Below are positions 1 through 7,578 of a stretch of 19,468 bases of DNA, one piece after another (the first letter of the stretch is position 1; every line of letters begins with the position of its first letter). The position numbers and the translations under genes were made by a program. The notes beneath the pieces were generated by a model. That model was not told the origin of the DNA. It made no database searches and saw only the letters and a program-made list of their open reading frames with translations. This DNA comes from an uncultured Bacillota bacterium. GTDB lineage: Bacteria; Bacillota; Clostridia; Tissierellales; Tepidimicrobiaceae. Where the stretch lies: positions 1-19,468 of the forward strand of contig CALBUB010000144.1 of assembly GCA_937967955.1 (NCBI GenBank), read 5' to 3'.

Positions 1-392
1 TATCTCTTTGAGAATTGTGGAGCTCTTCTGGCTTTTTTCAAACCGTATTTCTTTCTTTCCTTCATCCTTGCATCTCTAGTCAATAGGCCAGCTTTTCTTA
101 ATATAGGCTTAAATTCTTCATTAATTTCAACTAAAGCTCTTGCAATACCATGTCTTATAGCTCCTGCTTGACCAGTAAAGCCGCCACCTTGTACATTTAC
201 TAATACATCATATTTTCCTAATGTATCAGTAAGCACTAATGGCTCTCTAACTATAACTTTCAATGTATCAAAATCAAAGTAATCATCTATATCTCTTTTA
301 TTGATTAATATTTTTCCGCTTCCGGGAACTAATCTTACCCTTGCCACTGAGGTTTTTCTTCTTCCTGTTGCCATATACTGTACAGTAGCCAC
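1..392 (-). CDS. rpsI: 30S ribosomal protein S9 (stop codon cut by window edge)
   Basis: The frame runs 130 codons from GTG at 390-392 to the tail RRAPQFSKR. The window then ends after TA of the stop, so the protein is complete but the stop lacks its last base. It starts MATVQYMATGRRKTSVARVRL and carries VNVQGGGFTGQAGAIRHGIARAL. The C-terminal Lys-Arg end reaches the P-site tRNA anticodon loop in known ribosomes. GGAGG lies 7 bases before the GTG. A downstream ATG (MATGRRK) would drop conserved residues. Confidence 0.96.
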   Translation of the reverse strand, partial: MATVQYMATGRRKTSVARVRLVPGSGKILINKRDIDDYFDFDTLKVIVREPLVLTDTLGKYDVLVNVQGGGFTGQAGAIRHGIARALVEINEEFKPILRKAGLLTRDARMKERKKYGLKKARRAPQFSKR

Positions 393-415
393 TTACAGTC
401 CTCCTTTCTGACCAA

Positions 416-844
416 TTAAATTTCATATACTTCTGGCTTTTGAGCTTCATGTTTATGTTCAGGCCCTCTGTAAACCTTTAACTTCTTAAACATTTTTCTT
501 CCTAATCTATTCTTTGGTAACATACCTCTTACAGCTAGCTCAATAACCTTTTCTGGACTCTTTTGCATCATTTCTCTATATGTTACAGATCTTAGTCCAC
601 CTGGATAGCCAGTGTGATAGTTGTAACATTTTTGATCTAGTTTCTTACCTGTTAATTGGACTTTTTCAGCATTGATTACTATTACAAAGTCTCCAGTATC
701 TACATGAGGTGTATATATAGGCTTATGCTTTCCACTTAATATCTTAGCAATTTCTGAAGCTAATCTACCTAATACTTTGCCTTCTGCATCTATAACATAC
801 CACTTTCTTTCTACTTCGTTTGGTTTAGCAATATAACTCTTCAC
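416..844 (-). CDS. rplM: 50S ribosomal protein L13
   Basis: L13 (142 residues) has MKSYIAKPNEVERKWYVIDAEGK with VLGRLASEIAKILSGKHKP, then HVDTGDFVIVINAEKVQLTGKK, and ends with the MLPKNRLGRKMFKKLKVYRGPEH region. All are uL13 hallmarks. It is an early 50S assembly protein. The start is GTG at 842-844 with GGAGGG 6 bases upstream. It is co-transcribed with rpsI, 23 bases downstream, from its own promoter. Confidence 0.97.
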   Translation of the reverse strand: MKSYIAKPNEVERKWYVIDAEGKVLGRLASEIAKILSGKHKPIYTPHVDTGDFVIVINAEKVQLTGKKLDQKCYNYHTGYPGGLRSVTYREMMQKSPEKVIELAVRGMLPKNRLGRKMFKKLKVYRGPEHKHEAQKPEVYEI

Positions 845-850
845 CTTTTT

Positions 851-948
851 CCCTCCTTATTACAACGTTTCTTGACACAATAGGATTTATTTTTTACTCT
901 ACTTTTTGTATTTTCTAATAATAAAGATTCCGGGGCTTTTTAAACACT
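851..948 (-). ncRNA. Candidate L13-type leader of rplM
   Basis: Between the promoter and rplM, CCTATT (879-884) can pair with AATAAGG (855-861), with one bulged A. The second arm contains the first bases of the AAGGAGGG Shine-Dalgarno. A stem that hides the ribosome site fits autogenous control by L13, and an L13 leader family (Rfam L13_leader) is known in Firmicutes at this place. I could not align to that family here, so membership is inferred from position and the SD-pairing stem only. Confidence 0.5.
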
Positions 949-955
949 CTTAATT

Positions 956-984
956 ATTCTAATACATGGAATTTTCAATGTCAA
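956..984 (-). promoter_or_regulatory. Sigma-A promoter for rplM-rpsI
   Basis: A perfect TTGACA (979-984), 17-base spacer, and TAGAAT (956-961) lie on the minus strand just after truA. Transcription would start near 949 and leave a leader of about 105 nt before the rplM GTG. The near-consensus match and ideal spacing make this one of the best promoters in the window. Confidence 0.82.
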
Positions 985-992
985 TACGTTTT

Positions 993-1727
993 TTAGTAAT
1001 AAACTTCAACTAGATATAAGCCTTTTGCTGGTGCAGTATGTCCTGCCTTTTGCCTGTTTTTTGACTCTATTATACTTGCTATAGAATGGGGGCTTAATTT
1101 ACCACTTCCTACCTCTACCAGGGTACCTACTATTATTCTTACCATATTGTATAGAAAGCCATTACCCTTTATGGAAATATATATTAATTCCCCATCCTTT
1201 TTTAAGTCTATATCATATATAGTCCTGACAGTATTTTTTACACTACTATTTGAGGCCATAAAAGCTGAAAAATCATGGGTTCCTTTGAAATATTCGGCTG
1301 CTATTTTCATTTTTTCATAGTCCAACCCATAAGGTATATGGTAGGAATAATTTCTGTATAGAGGATTTAAAATCTCTCTATTGAATATAATATATGCATA
1401 CTTTTTCCCTAAAGCATCATATCTGGAGTGGAAAGACTTATCCACCAGTTGTGATTCTATTATCTTTATGTCACTAGGTAGTTTGCTATTTAAAGCATAT
1501 TTAAATCTATCGGCAGGAATACTAGAAGTAGTCATAAAGTTGGCAACTTGACCTTGGGCATGGACCCCTTTATCAGTTCTACCTGCTCCAATTAAATTTA
1601 CTCTTTCACCAGTTACTTTAAAAATAGCCTTTTCAATTTCCTCTTGGATGCTAGGGCCATTTTTTTGCTTCTGCCAACCACAATAATTTGTTCCATCATA
1701 TTGGATAGTAAGCTTTATATTCTTCAT
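993..1727 (-). CDS. truA: tRNA pseudouridine(38-40) synthase TruA
   Basis: TruA (244 residues) makes pseudouridine at positions 38-40 of tRNA anticodon arms. It has IQYDGTNYCGWQKQ near 8-21 and the catalytic motif GAGRTDKGVHAQGQVANF, with Asp52 as the nucleophile. It also has the C-terminal NGFLYNMVRIIVGTLVEVG stretch. It is the last gene of the ECF unit, a common Firmicutes order. No terminator stem is visible before the rplM promoter, so some read-through into rplM-rpsI is possible. Confidence 0.96.
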   Translation of the reverse strand: MKNIKLTIQYDGTNYCGWQKQKNGPSIQEEIEKAIFKVTGERVNLIGAGRTDKGVHAQGQVANFMTTSSIPADRFKYALNSKLPSDIKIIESQLVDKSFHSRYDALGKKYAYIIFNREILNPLYRNYSYHIPYGLDYEKMKIAAEYFKGTHDFSAFMASNSSVKNTVRTIYDIDLKKDGELIYISIKGNGFLYNMVRIIVGTLVEVGSGKLSPHSIASIIESKNRQKAGHTAPAKGLYLVEVYY

Positions 1728-1738
1728 TGGACTACCTC

Positions 1739-2536
1739 TTATATATATCTTGTAAATACTATAAAACCAAAGAATATTATTGATAAAATCAAGACTATAA
1801 AGTCATTTCTTGTAAATTTCAATTCATTTAATCTAGTTCTATTATAGCCTCCTCTATAGCATCTAGCCTCCATAGCTATAGCCAATTCGTCCGCTCTTCT
1901 GAAAGCATTTATGAATAAAGGCACTAATAGGGGAACTAAGTTTTTAGCTCGTTTTATTATGTTTCCACTTTCAAAATCTGCCCCTCTAGCTGTTTGGGCT
2001 TTCATTATCTTATCCGTTTCCTCTAACAATGTAGGAATAAACCTTAAAGCTATAGTCATCATCATAGCTAATTCATGTACTGGAACATGGAATTTCCTTA
2101 AAGGAGACATAAGTTTTTCAATCCCATCTGTTAAAGATATGGGTGATGTAGTAAGGGTTAGCAGGGATGTTCCAGTAATCAAAAATATTAATCTTAAAGC
2201 CATAAATACCGCTTGTCTAATGCCTTCTTTAGTAACATTTAAAGGGCCTATAGTAAATAGGACTTCACCTTTAGTCATAAATACATTGATAATAAATGTA
2301 ATCACAATTATAAAGGTAAGAGGCTTTAAACCTTTTAATACATATTTAAAAGGTATACTAGAAAGCTTAACTGTCAATAGGATAAAAGCTAAAATTAACA
2401 AGTATGGATAAAAGTCTTTTATAAAAAATAGAGATCCAATAAACATTGTAGCTATTAATATTTTAGTCCTAGGATCTAATCTGTGTACAACAGTATCTGC
2501 TGGAAAATATTGGCCTATTGTAATATCCCTAAACAT
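1739..2536 (-). CDS. ecfT: ECF transporter transmembrane subunit EcfT
   Basis: EcfT (265 residues) is the membrane scaffold that links the ATPases to interchangeable S-components. Hydrophobic spans lie near 25-60, 70-87, 108-128 and 245-262. The long cytoplasmic coupling helices include ARG (183-185, MKAQTARGADFESG) and ARC (224-226, AMEARCYRGG), matching the paired Ala-Arg motifs that contact EcfA1/A2. No S-component gene is next to it, which fits a shared group II module serving several S-components encoded elsewhere. truA starts 11 bases later. Confidence 0.94.
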   Translation of the reverse strand: MFRDITIGQYFPADTVVHRLDPRTKILIATMFIGSLFFIKDFYPYLLILAFILLTVKLSSIPFKYVLKGLKPLTFIIVITFIINVFMTKGEVLFTIGPLNVTKEGIRQAVFMALRLIFLITGTSLLTLTTSPISLTDGIEKLMSPLRKFHVPVHELAMMMTIALRFIPTLLEETDKIMKAQTARGADFESGNIIKRAKNLVPLLVPLFINAFRRADELAIAMEARCYRGGYNRTRLNELKFTRNDFIVLILSIIFFGFIVFTRYI

Positions 2537-3392
2537 TTTCTTTACTCCTTAAAAATCTTATTAATTCTATCTTAGCCTCTTCAACAGTTACTACTGTGTC
2601 ATCCACTGGATGTCCTTTTTCTTTAAATTTCCTCATAAAATTTGTAACCTGAGGAATTCCCAAGCCTATCTGTTCAAGCTTTTCCACTTGCTTGAAAACC
2701 TCTTTAGTTGCTCCGTCCATTATAACTTTACCCCTATGCATAACTATAATTCTGTTCACCAGCTTTGCTATATCTTCCATACTGTGAGAAACTAGTACAA
2801 TAGTAATGTTTTTCTCTTCATAGAGCTTTTTTATTCTACCCAATATCTCATCTCTACCTCTTGGGTCTAGTCCAGCAGTAGGCTCATCTAATACTAGAAC
2901 CTTAGGCTCCATAGCTAGTACTCCTGCAATAGCAACCCTTCTTTTCTGGCCGCCACTTAATTCAAAAGGGGATCTGTCTTTTATTTTTTCAAAATCAAGG
3001 CCAACTGATTCTATAGCTGCTTTTACCCTAGAATAAATTTCCTCTTCACTAAGGCCTAAATTACTAGGGCCAAAGGCCACATCCTTATAAACTGTTTCTT
3101 CAAACAACTGGTGTTCTGGATATTGGAATACTAAGCCAACTTTTTGCCTAACTTTGAGCAAATTGTTGTCAGTAGCCTTGGTGTCTATCCCGTCTACTAT
3201 TACTCTTCCAACTGTAGGCTTTATAAGGCCATTAAGGTGCTGGACCAAGGTAGATTTACCAGAACCTGTGTGACCAATTAAGCCAATAAAATCTTTTTCA
3301 TTAATAGTAAGATTAATATTGTCTAAAGCCTTTTTTTCAAAAGGAGTATTGGAATTATAAATGTAGCTTACATTCTCCAACTTTATAATCAT
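2529..3392 (-). CDS. ecfA2: ECF transporter ATPase subunit EcfA2
   Basis: The second ECF ATPase (287 residues) has Walker A GHTGSGKST (40-48), Q-loop VFQYPEHQLFEET (Gln90), signature LSGGQ (145-149), Walker B VLVLDEP (165-171) and His203 (LVSHSMED). The YPEHQLFEET Q-loop is typical of EcfA2. With EcfA1 it forms a heterodimer that binds EcfT through the Q-helix region. Overlaps ecfA1 by 4 bases and ecfT by 8 bases. Confidence 0.95.
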   Translation of the reverse strand: MIIKLENVSYIYNSNTPFEKKALDNINLTINEKDFIGLIGHTGSGKSTLVQHLNGLIKPTVGRVIVDGIDTKATDNNLLKVRQKVGLVFQYPEHQLFEETVYKDVAFGPSNLGLSEEEIYSRVKAAIESVGLDFEKIKDRSPFELSGGQKRRVAIAGVLAMEPKVLVLDEPTAGLDPRGRDEILGRIKKLYEEKNITIVLVSHSMEDIAKLVNRIIVMHRGKVIMDGATKEVFKQVEKLEQIGLGIPQVTNFMRKFKEKGHPVDDTVVTVEEAKIELIRFLRSKENV

Positions 3393-4222
3393 AGTGCATT
3401 CACCAATTCTTCTACAGTTAATATATCACAGGGCACATTAAAGCCTTCTTTTCTCAACTCGTATGCCAATTCAGTTACCTGAGGCACATCCAAACCAAGT
3501 TCTTTAACTTTATCCACTTGGCTAAATATTTCTCTTGGGGTACCTTCCATAACTATTTTCCCTTTTTCCATAATCAATAATCTATCTGCTTCTACTGCCT
3601 CTTCCATATAGTGGGTTATAAGGACTATTGTTTTCTTTTCTTCTCGGTTTAATTTTTTCAATGTATTGATTACCTCAATCCTACCTACAGGATCTAGCAT
3701 AGCAGTAGGCTCATCCAGTATTATACACTCTGGTTTCATAGCCAATATTCCTGCTATTGCTACCCTCTGCTTCTGACCTCCTGAAAGCAAATGGGGAGCA
3801 TGTTTTTTGTATTCAGTCATTTCAACTATTTCTAAGGCCTTGTCTACTCGCCTTCTAATTTCTTCAGGTGGTATTCCTAAATTTTCTGGACCAAATGCTA
3901 CATCTTCTTCTACAATATTTGCTACTATTTGATTGTCGGGATTTTGGAAAACCATACCTGCTATCTCTCTAATCTTCCAAATATTTTCTTCTTCCTTTGT
4001 ATTCATGCCATTAACGTATACATTACCCTCTGTTGGAAGTAAAAGCCCGTTGATAAGCTTTGCCAAGGTGGATTTTCCTGAACCATTATGGCCAAGTATT
4101 ACTAGATACTCGCCCTTTTTAATAGACAGATTTATATTGTTAATAGCTACTAGTTGATTTTCTTCTCCACTAGTATTATATTTGTATGTTACATTTTCAA
4201 AGCGTATCATCTCATCTACCAT
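3389..4222 (-). CDS. ecfA1: ECF transporter ATPase subunit EcfA1
   Basis: One of the two ABC ATPases that power energy-coupling-factor vitamin and metal importers (277 residues). Motifs: Walker A GHNGSGKST (44-52), Q-loop in VFQNPDNQ (Gln93), signature LSGGQ (146-150), Walker B CIILDEP (166-172), and switch His204 (LITHYMEEA). Its position first in the rplQ-ecfA1-ecfA2-ecfT order and the NPDNQ Q-loop fit EcfA1. The ATG has only a weak GGCGG ribosome site. The TGA overlaps the ecfA2 ATG (ATGA), so the two are coupled. Confidence 0.95.
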   Translation of the reverse strand: MVDEMIRFENVTYKYNTSGEENQLVAINNINLSIKKGEYLVILGHNGSGKSTLAKLINGLLLPTEGNVYVNGMNTKEEENIWKIREIAGMVFQNPDNQIVANIVEEDVAFGPENLGIPPEEIRRRVDKALEIVEMTEYKKHAPHLLSGGQKQRVAIAGILAMKPECIILDEPTAMLDPVGRIEVINTLKKLNREEKKTIVLITHYMEEAVEADRLLIMEKGKIVMEGTPREIFSQVDKVKELGLDVPQVTELAYELRKEGFNVPCDILTVEELVNAL

Positions 4223-4259
4223 AATACCGCCTACTTTTAGTTATTTCCAGTTATTTATC

Positions 4260-4288
4260 ATTATAGCATAGCCATATACATAACTCAA
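4260..4288 (-). promoter_or_regulatory. Sigma-A promoter for the ecfA1-ecfA2-ecfT-truA unit
   Basis: The minus strand has TTGAGT (4283-4288), a spacer of exactly 17 bases, and a perfect TATAAT (4260-4265) with a TGC just before it (extended -10). It lies between the rplQ terminator and ecfA1, about 38 bases before the start codon. Expected transcription start near 4250. Confidence 0.8.
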
Positions 4289-4319
4289 TTTACACTAAGA
4301 GGGACGATTAGGGGCTTAT

Positions 4320-4373
4320 AAAAAAGGGACTAAGTAATGGACTTAAGAGACAAAAGCCTCCCTACTTAATCCC
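4320..4373 (-). terminator. Strong intrinsic terminator after rplQ
   Basis: On the minus strand GGGATTAAGTA (4363-4373) pairs with TACTTAGTCCC (4326-4336), an 11-bp stem with one G-U pair, followed at once by six Ts (4320-4325). The loop is 26 bases. The stem starts 7 bases after the rplQ stop. This is a textbook Rho-independent end for the S10-spc-alpha transcript. Confidence 0.85.
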
Positions 4374-4380
4374 CCACCCG

Positions 4381-4722
4381 TTAGACTAACTCAACAATTG
4401 CCATCTCAGCACCGTCACCTCTACGAGGACCAAGTCTTAGTACCCTTGTATATCCTCCATTTCTATCAGCATATTTTGGTGCTATTTCATCAAATAGTTT
4501 TTTTACAACATCTTCATCATATATATAAGCTAAAACTTGTCTTCTAGCGTGTAAGTCTCCTCTTTTGCCAAGAGTAATCATCTTGTCTGCCATTCTCTTA
4601 GTTTCCTTAGCACGAGTTACTGTGGTCTCTATTCTACCATGTCTTAACAAGCTGGTTACTTGATTTCTGAGCATTGCTTTTCTGTGAGCTGTAGGACGAC
4701 CAAGCTTCCTTAATTTTGCCAT
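4381..4722 (-). CDS. rplQ: 50S ribosomal protein L17
   Basis: L17 (113 residues) starts MAKLRKLGRPTAHRKAMLRNQVTSLLRHGRIETT and ends NGGYTRVLRLGPRRGDGAEMAIVELV, the classic bL17 pattern. It sits near the tunnel exit. It is the final gene of the alpha segment; its TAA is 7 bases before a strong terminator stem, so it most likely ends the long ribosomal transcript. Confidence 0.97.
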   Translation of the reverse strand: MAKLRKLGRPTAHRKAMLRNQVTSLLRHGRIETTVTRAKETKRMADKMITLGKRGDLHARRQVLAYIYDEDVVKKLFDEIAPKYADRNGGYTRVLRLGPRRGDGAEMAIVELV

Positions 4723-4744
4723 ACTATCCCTCCTTTATATCTTA

Positions 4745-5698
4745 CTACTCATCTATTTTTTTCAAGGACAAACCTAATTCAGCAAGTTTGTTTTTAATTT
4801 CTTGAAGAGATTTTTTACCTAAATTCCTTACTTTCATTAGATCTTCCTCTGTCTTTTGTGTTAGTTCATCTATAGTGTTAATACCAGCCCTTTTCAGGCA
4901 GTTATAGCTTCTTACTGAAAGGTCTAATTCTTCTACTGTCATTTCTAGTACTTTCTCTTTCTTATCTTCTTCTTTTTCTACCATTATTTCTACGTCTTCC
5001 ACATGTTCAGTTAACTCAATAAATAAGTTTAAATGCTCAGAAAGTATTTTTGCTCCCAGAGATGTAGCCTCTTCAGGGGGCATGGTTCCATTGGTCCATA
5101 CTTCTAAAATCAATTTATCATAATCTGTTATTTGACCTACCCTAGTATTTTCTACTGTAAAATTAACTTTTCTTACGGGGGTAAAGGATGAATCTATGGG
5201 GATTACTCCTATTGACTGACCTTCTCGTTTATTCTTCTCAGCCACATTGTATCCTCTACCTTTTATCATCTCTAGCTCCATGTAGAGTTTGCCCGATTCA
5301 TTGATAGTTGCTATATGATGATCCTTATTGACTATTTCCACATCTGGCCCAGTTATAATATCTCCTGCTTTAACTTCTGTTGGACCTTCGGCTTCTATCC
5401 TCATTATAACTGGTTCATCAGTATGCATCTTTGCAGCTATACCCTTAATGTTTAGTATTATCTCTGGAACATCTTCTAATACTCCTGGTATGACTGAAAA
5501 TTCATGTAGTACCCCTTGAATCTTAACTGAGGATACAGCCGCCCCAGGTAAGGAAGATAACAATACTCTTCTTAAACAATTTCCTAAGGTAGTTCCATAT
5601 CCTCTTTCTAAAGGCTCTAAAACAAACTTCCCGTAGGTTTTGTCTTCATTTACTTCCACAATTTCTATTCTTGGCTTTTCAATTTCGATCATTAACAT
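4745..5698 (-). CDS. rpoA: DNA-directed RNA polymerase subunit alpha
   Basis: The 317-residue alpha subunit scaffolds RNA polymerase assembly. The N-terminal domain contains LERGYGTTLGNCLRRVLLSSLPG (30-52), the dimer interface. A charged linker (EKEEDKKEK) precedes the C-terminal domain at about 253-317. There, RSYNCLKRAGI (Arg263, equivalent to E. coli Arg265 for UP-element DNA) and NLGKKSLQEIKNKL are helix-hairpin-helix elements. Of two ATGs, the first (5698) has AGGAGG 5 bases away and is kept (MLMIEIEKP); the second gives 315 residues. A 64-base gap after rpsD has no clear promoter. Confidence 0.98.
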   Translation of the reverse strand: MLMIEIEKPRIEIVEVNEDKTYGKFVLEPLERGYGTTLGNCLRRVLLSSLPGAAVSSVKIQGVLHEFSVIPGVLEDVPEIILNIKGIAAKMHTDEPVIMRIEAEGPTEVKAGDIITGPDVEIVNKDHHIATINESGKLYMELEMIKGRGYNVAEKNKREGQSIGVIPIDSSFTPVRKVNFTVENTRVGQITDYDKLILEVWTNGTMPPEEATSLGAKILSEHLNLFIELTEHVEDVEIMVEKEEDKKEKVLEMTVEELDLSVRSYNCLKRAGINTIDELTQKTEEDLMKVRNLGKKSLQEIKNKLAELGLSLKKIDE

Positions 5699-5762
5699 TA
5701 AACCCTCCTTATAATTTTTATTACCAACGTGCGAGGGTAACTGATTCTACTAAAATAACTTA

Positions 5763-6386
5763 TTACTTGGAGTACAACTCTACTATCATGTGTTCTTCTA
5801 TTGGAATATCTATATCTTCTCTAGATGGTTCTGCTACAATTCTACCTTTATATTCCTCTGGATTTACTTCAACCCAGTTAACAGTATTTCCTTTGTGGTT
5901 TTCTATTATTTCTTTGAACTTAACACTACTTCTGCTCTTTTCTTTTATCTCTACTACATCTCCAACTTTCATCATGTAGGAAGGAATATCTACCTTTTTA
6001 CCATTTACTAAGAAATGACCATGTCTAACAAGCTGTCTAGCTTCTGGTCTTGATGAAGCAAAACCCATTCTATATACAACATTGTCAAATCTTAATTCTA
6101 ATAATTTCAGTAAGTTTTCACCTGTAATTCCTTGCATTTTATCTGCCATTCGGAAATACTTTCTCATTTGTGATTCTTGGATACCATAAAATCTTCTTAC
6201 CTTTTGCTTTTCTCTTAACTGTAAACCGTATTCAGTTAATTTCTTCCTTCCTTGCCCGTGTTGTCCTGGAGCATAATTCCTTCTAGTAACTGGGCATTTA
6301 TCTGTATAGCATTTATCTCCTTTTAGGTATAATTTTTGTCCTTCTCTACGGCATAATCTACATACCGGTCCAGTATATCTAGCCAT
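5763..6386 (-). CDS. rpsD: 30S ribosomal protein S4, zinc-finger form
   Basis: S4 (207 residues from ATG 6384-6386) starts MARYTGPVCRLCRREGQKLY. It has Cys9, Cys12, Cys26 and Cys31, the zinc-type N-terminal domain; many Bacilli have a cysteine-free S4. The S4 RNA-binding fold includes MGFASSRPEARQLVRHGHFLVNGKKVDIPSY. S4 starts 30S assembly and represses the alpha operon in E. coli. The start is uncertain by two codons: AGGAGG at 6399-6404 is 12 bases from this ATG but only 6 from an in-frame TTG at 6392 (MVMARY). I prefer ATG on family grounds. Confidence 0.93.
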   Translation of the reverse strand: MARYTGPVCRLCRREGQKLYLKGDKCYTDKCPVTRRNYAPGQHGQGRKKLTEYGLQLREKQKVRRFYGIQESQMRKYFRMADKMQGITGENLLKLLELRFDNVVYRMGFASSRPEARQLVRHGHFLVNGKKVDIPSYMMKVGDVVEIKEKSRSSVKFKEIIENHKGNTVNWVEVNPEEYKGRIVAEPSREDIDIPIEEHMIVELYSK

Positions 6387-6407
6387 AACCAATCAACACC
6401 TCCTATA

Positions 6408-6806
6408 TTAAACTCTTCTACGTTTTGGTGGTCTACAACCATTATGTGGTATTGGAGTAACATCCTTAATTAGACTTACTTCTAAGCCTGCTGCTTGAAG
6501 AGATCTAATAGCTGCCTCTCTTCCAGAGCCAGGACCTTTTACATATACCTCAACTGTCTTTAAACCGTGTTCCATAGCCTTTCTAGCTGCTTCTTCTGCT
6601 GCTTGTTGAGCTGCAAAAGGAGTTGATTTTTTGGATCCTTTAAAACCTAATTGACCAGCACTTGACCAAGCAATAACATTTCCTTGCATATCAGTTAAAG
6701 TTACGATTGTATTATTAAAAGTTGATGAAATATGTGCTTGACCTCTCTCTATATTTTTACGTTCACTTCTTTTTACACGAACACTTTTACCTTTTTTAGC
6801 AGCCAC
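6408..6806 (-). CDS. rpsK: 30S ribosomal protein S11
   Basis: S11 (132 residues) shows GQAHISSTFNNTIVTLTDMQGN near 22-43, GSKKSTPFAAQQAAE, and the C-terminal signature DVTPIPHNGCRPPKRRRV. It is in the 30S platform near the Shine-Dalgarno helix. The start codon is GTG at 6804-6806, with GGAGGGA about 7 bases upstream, and the frame is immediately N-terminal to the basic KKGKSVRVKR stretch. Confidence 0.97.
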   Translation of the reverse strand: MAAKKGKSVRVKRSERKNIERGQAHISSTFNNTIVTLTDMQGNVIAWSSAGQLGFKGSKKSTPFAAQQAAEEAARKAMEHGLKTVEVYVKGPGSGREAAIRSLQAAGLEVSLIKDVTPIPHNGCRPPKRRRV

Positions 6807-6824
6807 TCATTTTCCCTCCTTCAA

Positions 6825-7190
6825 CTACTTTTTCTTTTTACCAACAGTTTTTCTTGGACCTTTTCTGGTTCTAGCATTAGTTTTTGTCCTTTGCCCTCTT
6901 ACTGGAAGGCCTCTTCTATGTCTAATACCTCTATAGCAGTTAATCTCTTTTAATCTCTTTATGTTAAGAGCTATTTCTCTTCTTAAATCTCCCTCAACAG
7001 TGTATTCATCTACTACACTTCTTATAGCATTTACTTCTGCTTCTGTTAAATCCTTTACTCTTGTATTAGGATCTACATTGGCTTTCTTTAATATTTCGTT
7101 AGCTCTTGACCTGCCTATTCCAAATATATAAGTTAATCCAATTTCAATTCGCTTATCTCTTGGCAAATCGACACCTGCAATTCTAGCCAT
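6825..7190 (-). CDS. rpsM: 30S ribosomal protein S13
   Basis: S13 (121 residues) begins MARIAGVDLPRDKRIEIGLTYIFGIGRSRA, includes IKRLKEINCYRGIRHRRGLPVRGQRTKTNARTRKG, and ends in a lysine-rich tail (TVGKKKK). It contacts the P-site tRNA and forms head bridges to L5. ATG with AGGAGGTG upstream. First gene of the alpha segment. Confidence 0.97.
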   Translation of the reverse strand: MARIAGVDLPRDKRIEIGLTYIFGIGRSRANEILKKANVDPNTRVKDLTEAEVNAIRSVVDEYTVEGDLRREIALNIKRLKEINCYRGIRHRRGLPVRGQRTKTNARTRKGPRKTVGKKKK

Positions 7191-7228
7191 TACTATCTAC
7201 ACCTCCTAGGTAAACATTTATAATGTGA

Positions 7229-7342
7229 TTAACCTTGTCTTTGTTTATGTCTTGGGTTTTCACAGATTACCATTACTCTTCCTTTTCTTTTAATGATCTT
7301 ACATTTCTCACAGATCTTTTTAACGGATGGTCTAACCTTCAT
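7229..7342 (-). CDS. rpmJ: 50S ribosomal protein L36, zinc-binding
   Basis: A 37-codon frame translates to MKVRPSVKKICEKCKIIKRK followed by GRVMVICENPRHKQRQG. This is exactly the family length and sequence pattern, with the zinc ligands Cys11, Cys14, Cys27 and His32. L36 is the smallest 50S protein and stabilises the 23S rRNA core. The ATG at 7340-7342 has TAGGAGGT upstream. It sits between infA and rpsM as in most Firmicutes. Confidence 0.97.
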   Translation of the reverse strand: MKVRPSVKKICEKCKIIKRKGRVMVICENPRHKQRQG

Positions 7343-7359
7343 CTTTAATACCTCCTATA

Positions 7360-7578
7360 CTACTTTTTTCGCCACGTAATTCTACCTCTAGTCAAATCAT
7401 AAGGTGATAATTCTACTTTTACTTTATCTCCTGGAAGAATTCTTATATAATTCATTCTCAACTTGCCAGAAATATGAGCTAGTACTTCATGTCCGTTATC
7501 CAATCTAACCTTAAAAAGCGTATTTGGTAAGGCCTCTACTACTGTGCCTTCCACTTCTATAACATCCTTTTTAGACAT
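7360..7578 (-). CDS. infA: Translation initiation factor IF-1
   Basis: IF-1 (72 residues, the standard length) has the sequence MSKKDVIEVEGTVVEALPNTLF, then RVDNGHEVLAHISGKLRMNYIRILPGDKV-type OB-fold elements, and ends GRITWRKK. It binds the 30S A site during initiation. The start is fixed by family alignment, but the Shine-Dalgarno GGGAGG (7591-7596) lies 12 bases upstream, and a small hairpin occupies the spacer. rpmJ follows after 17 bases. Confidence 0.97.
   Translation of the reverse strand: MSKKDVIEVEGTVVEALPNTLFKVRLDNGHEVLAHISGKLRMNYIRILPGDKVKVELSPYDLTRGRITWRKK

Noticed and set aside
1911..2411. Plus-strand frame of 166 codons opposite ecfT.
   Set aside because: It is the antisense image of a hydrophobic membrane protein; no family resemblance.
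5720..5741. Short inverted repeat (TTACC/GGTAA) in the 64-base gap between rpsD and rpoA.
   Set aside because: Only 5-6 bp with a 10-base loop, no T-run and no promoter nearby; likely chance.
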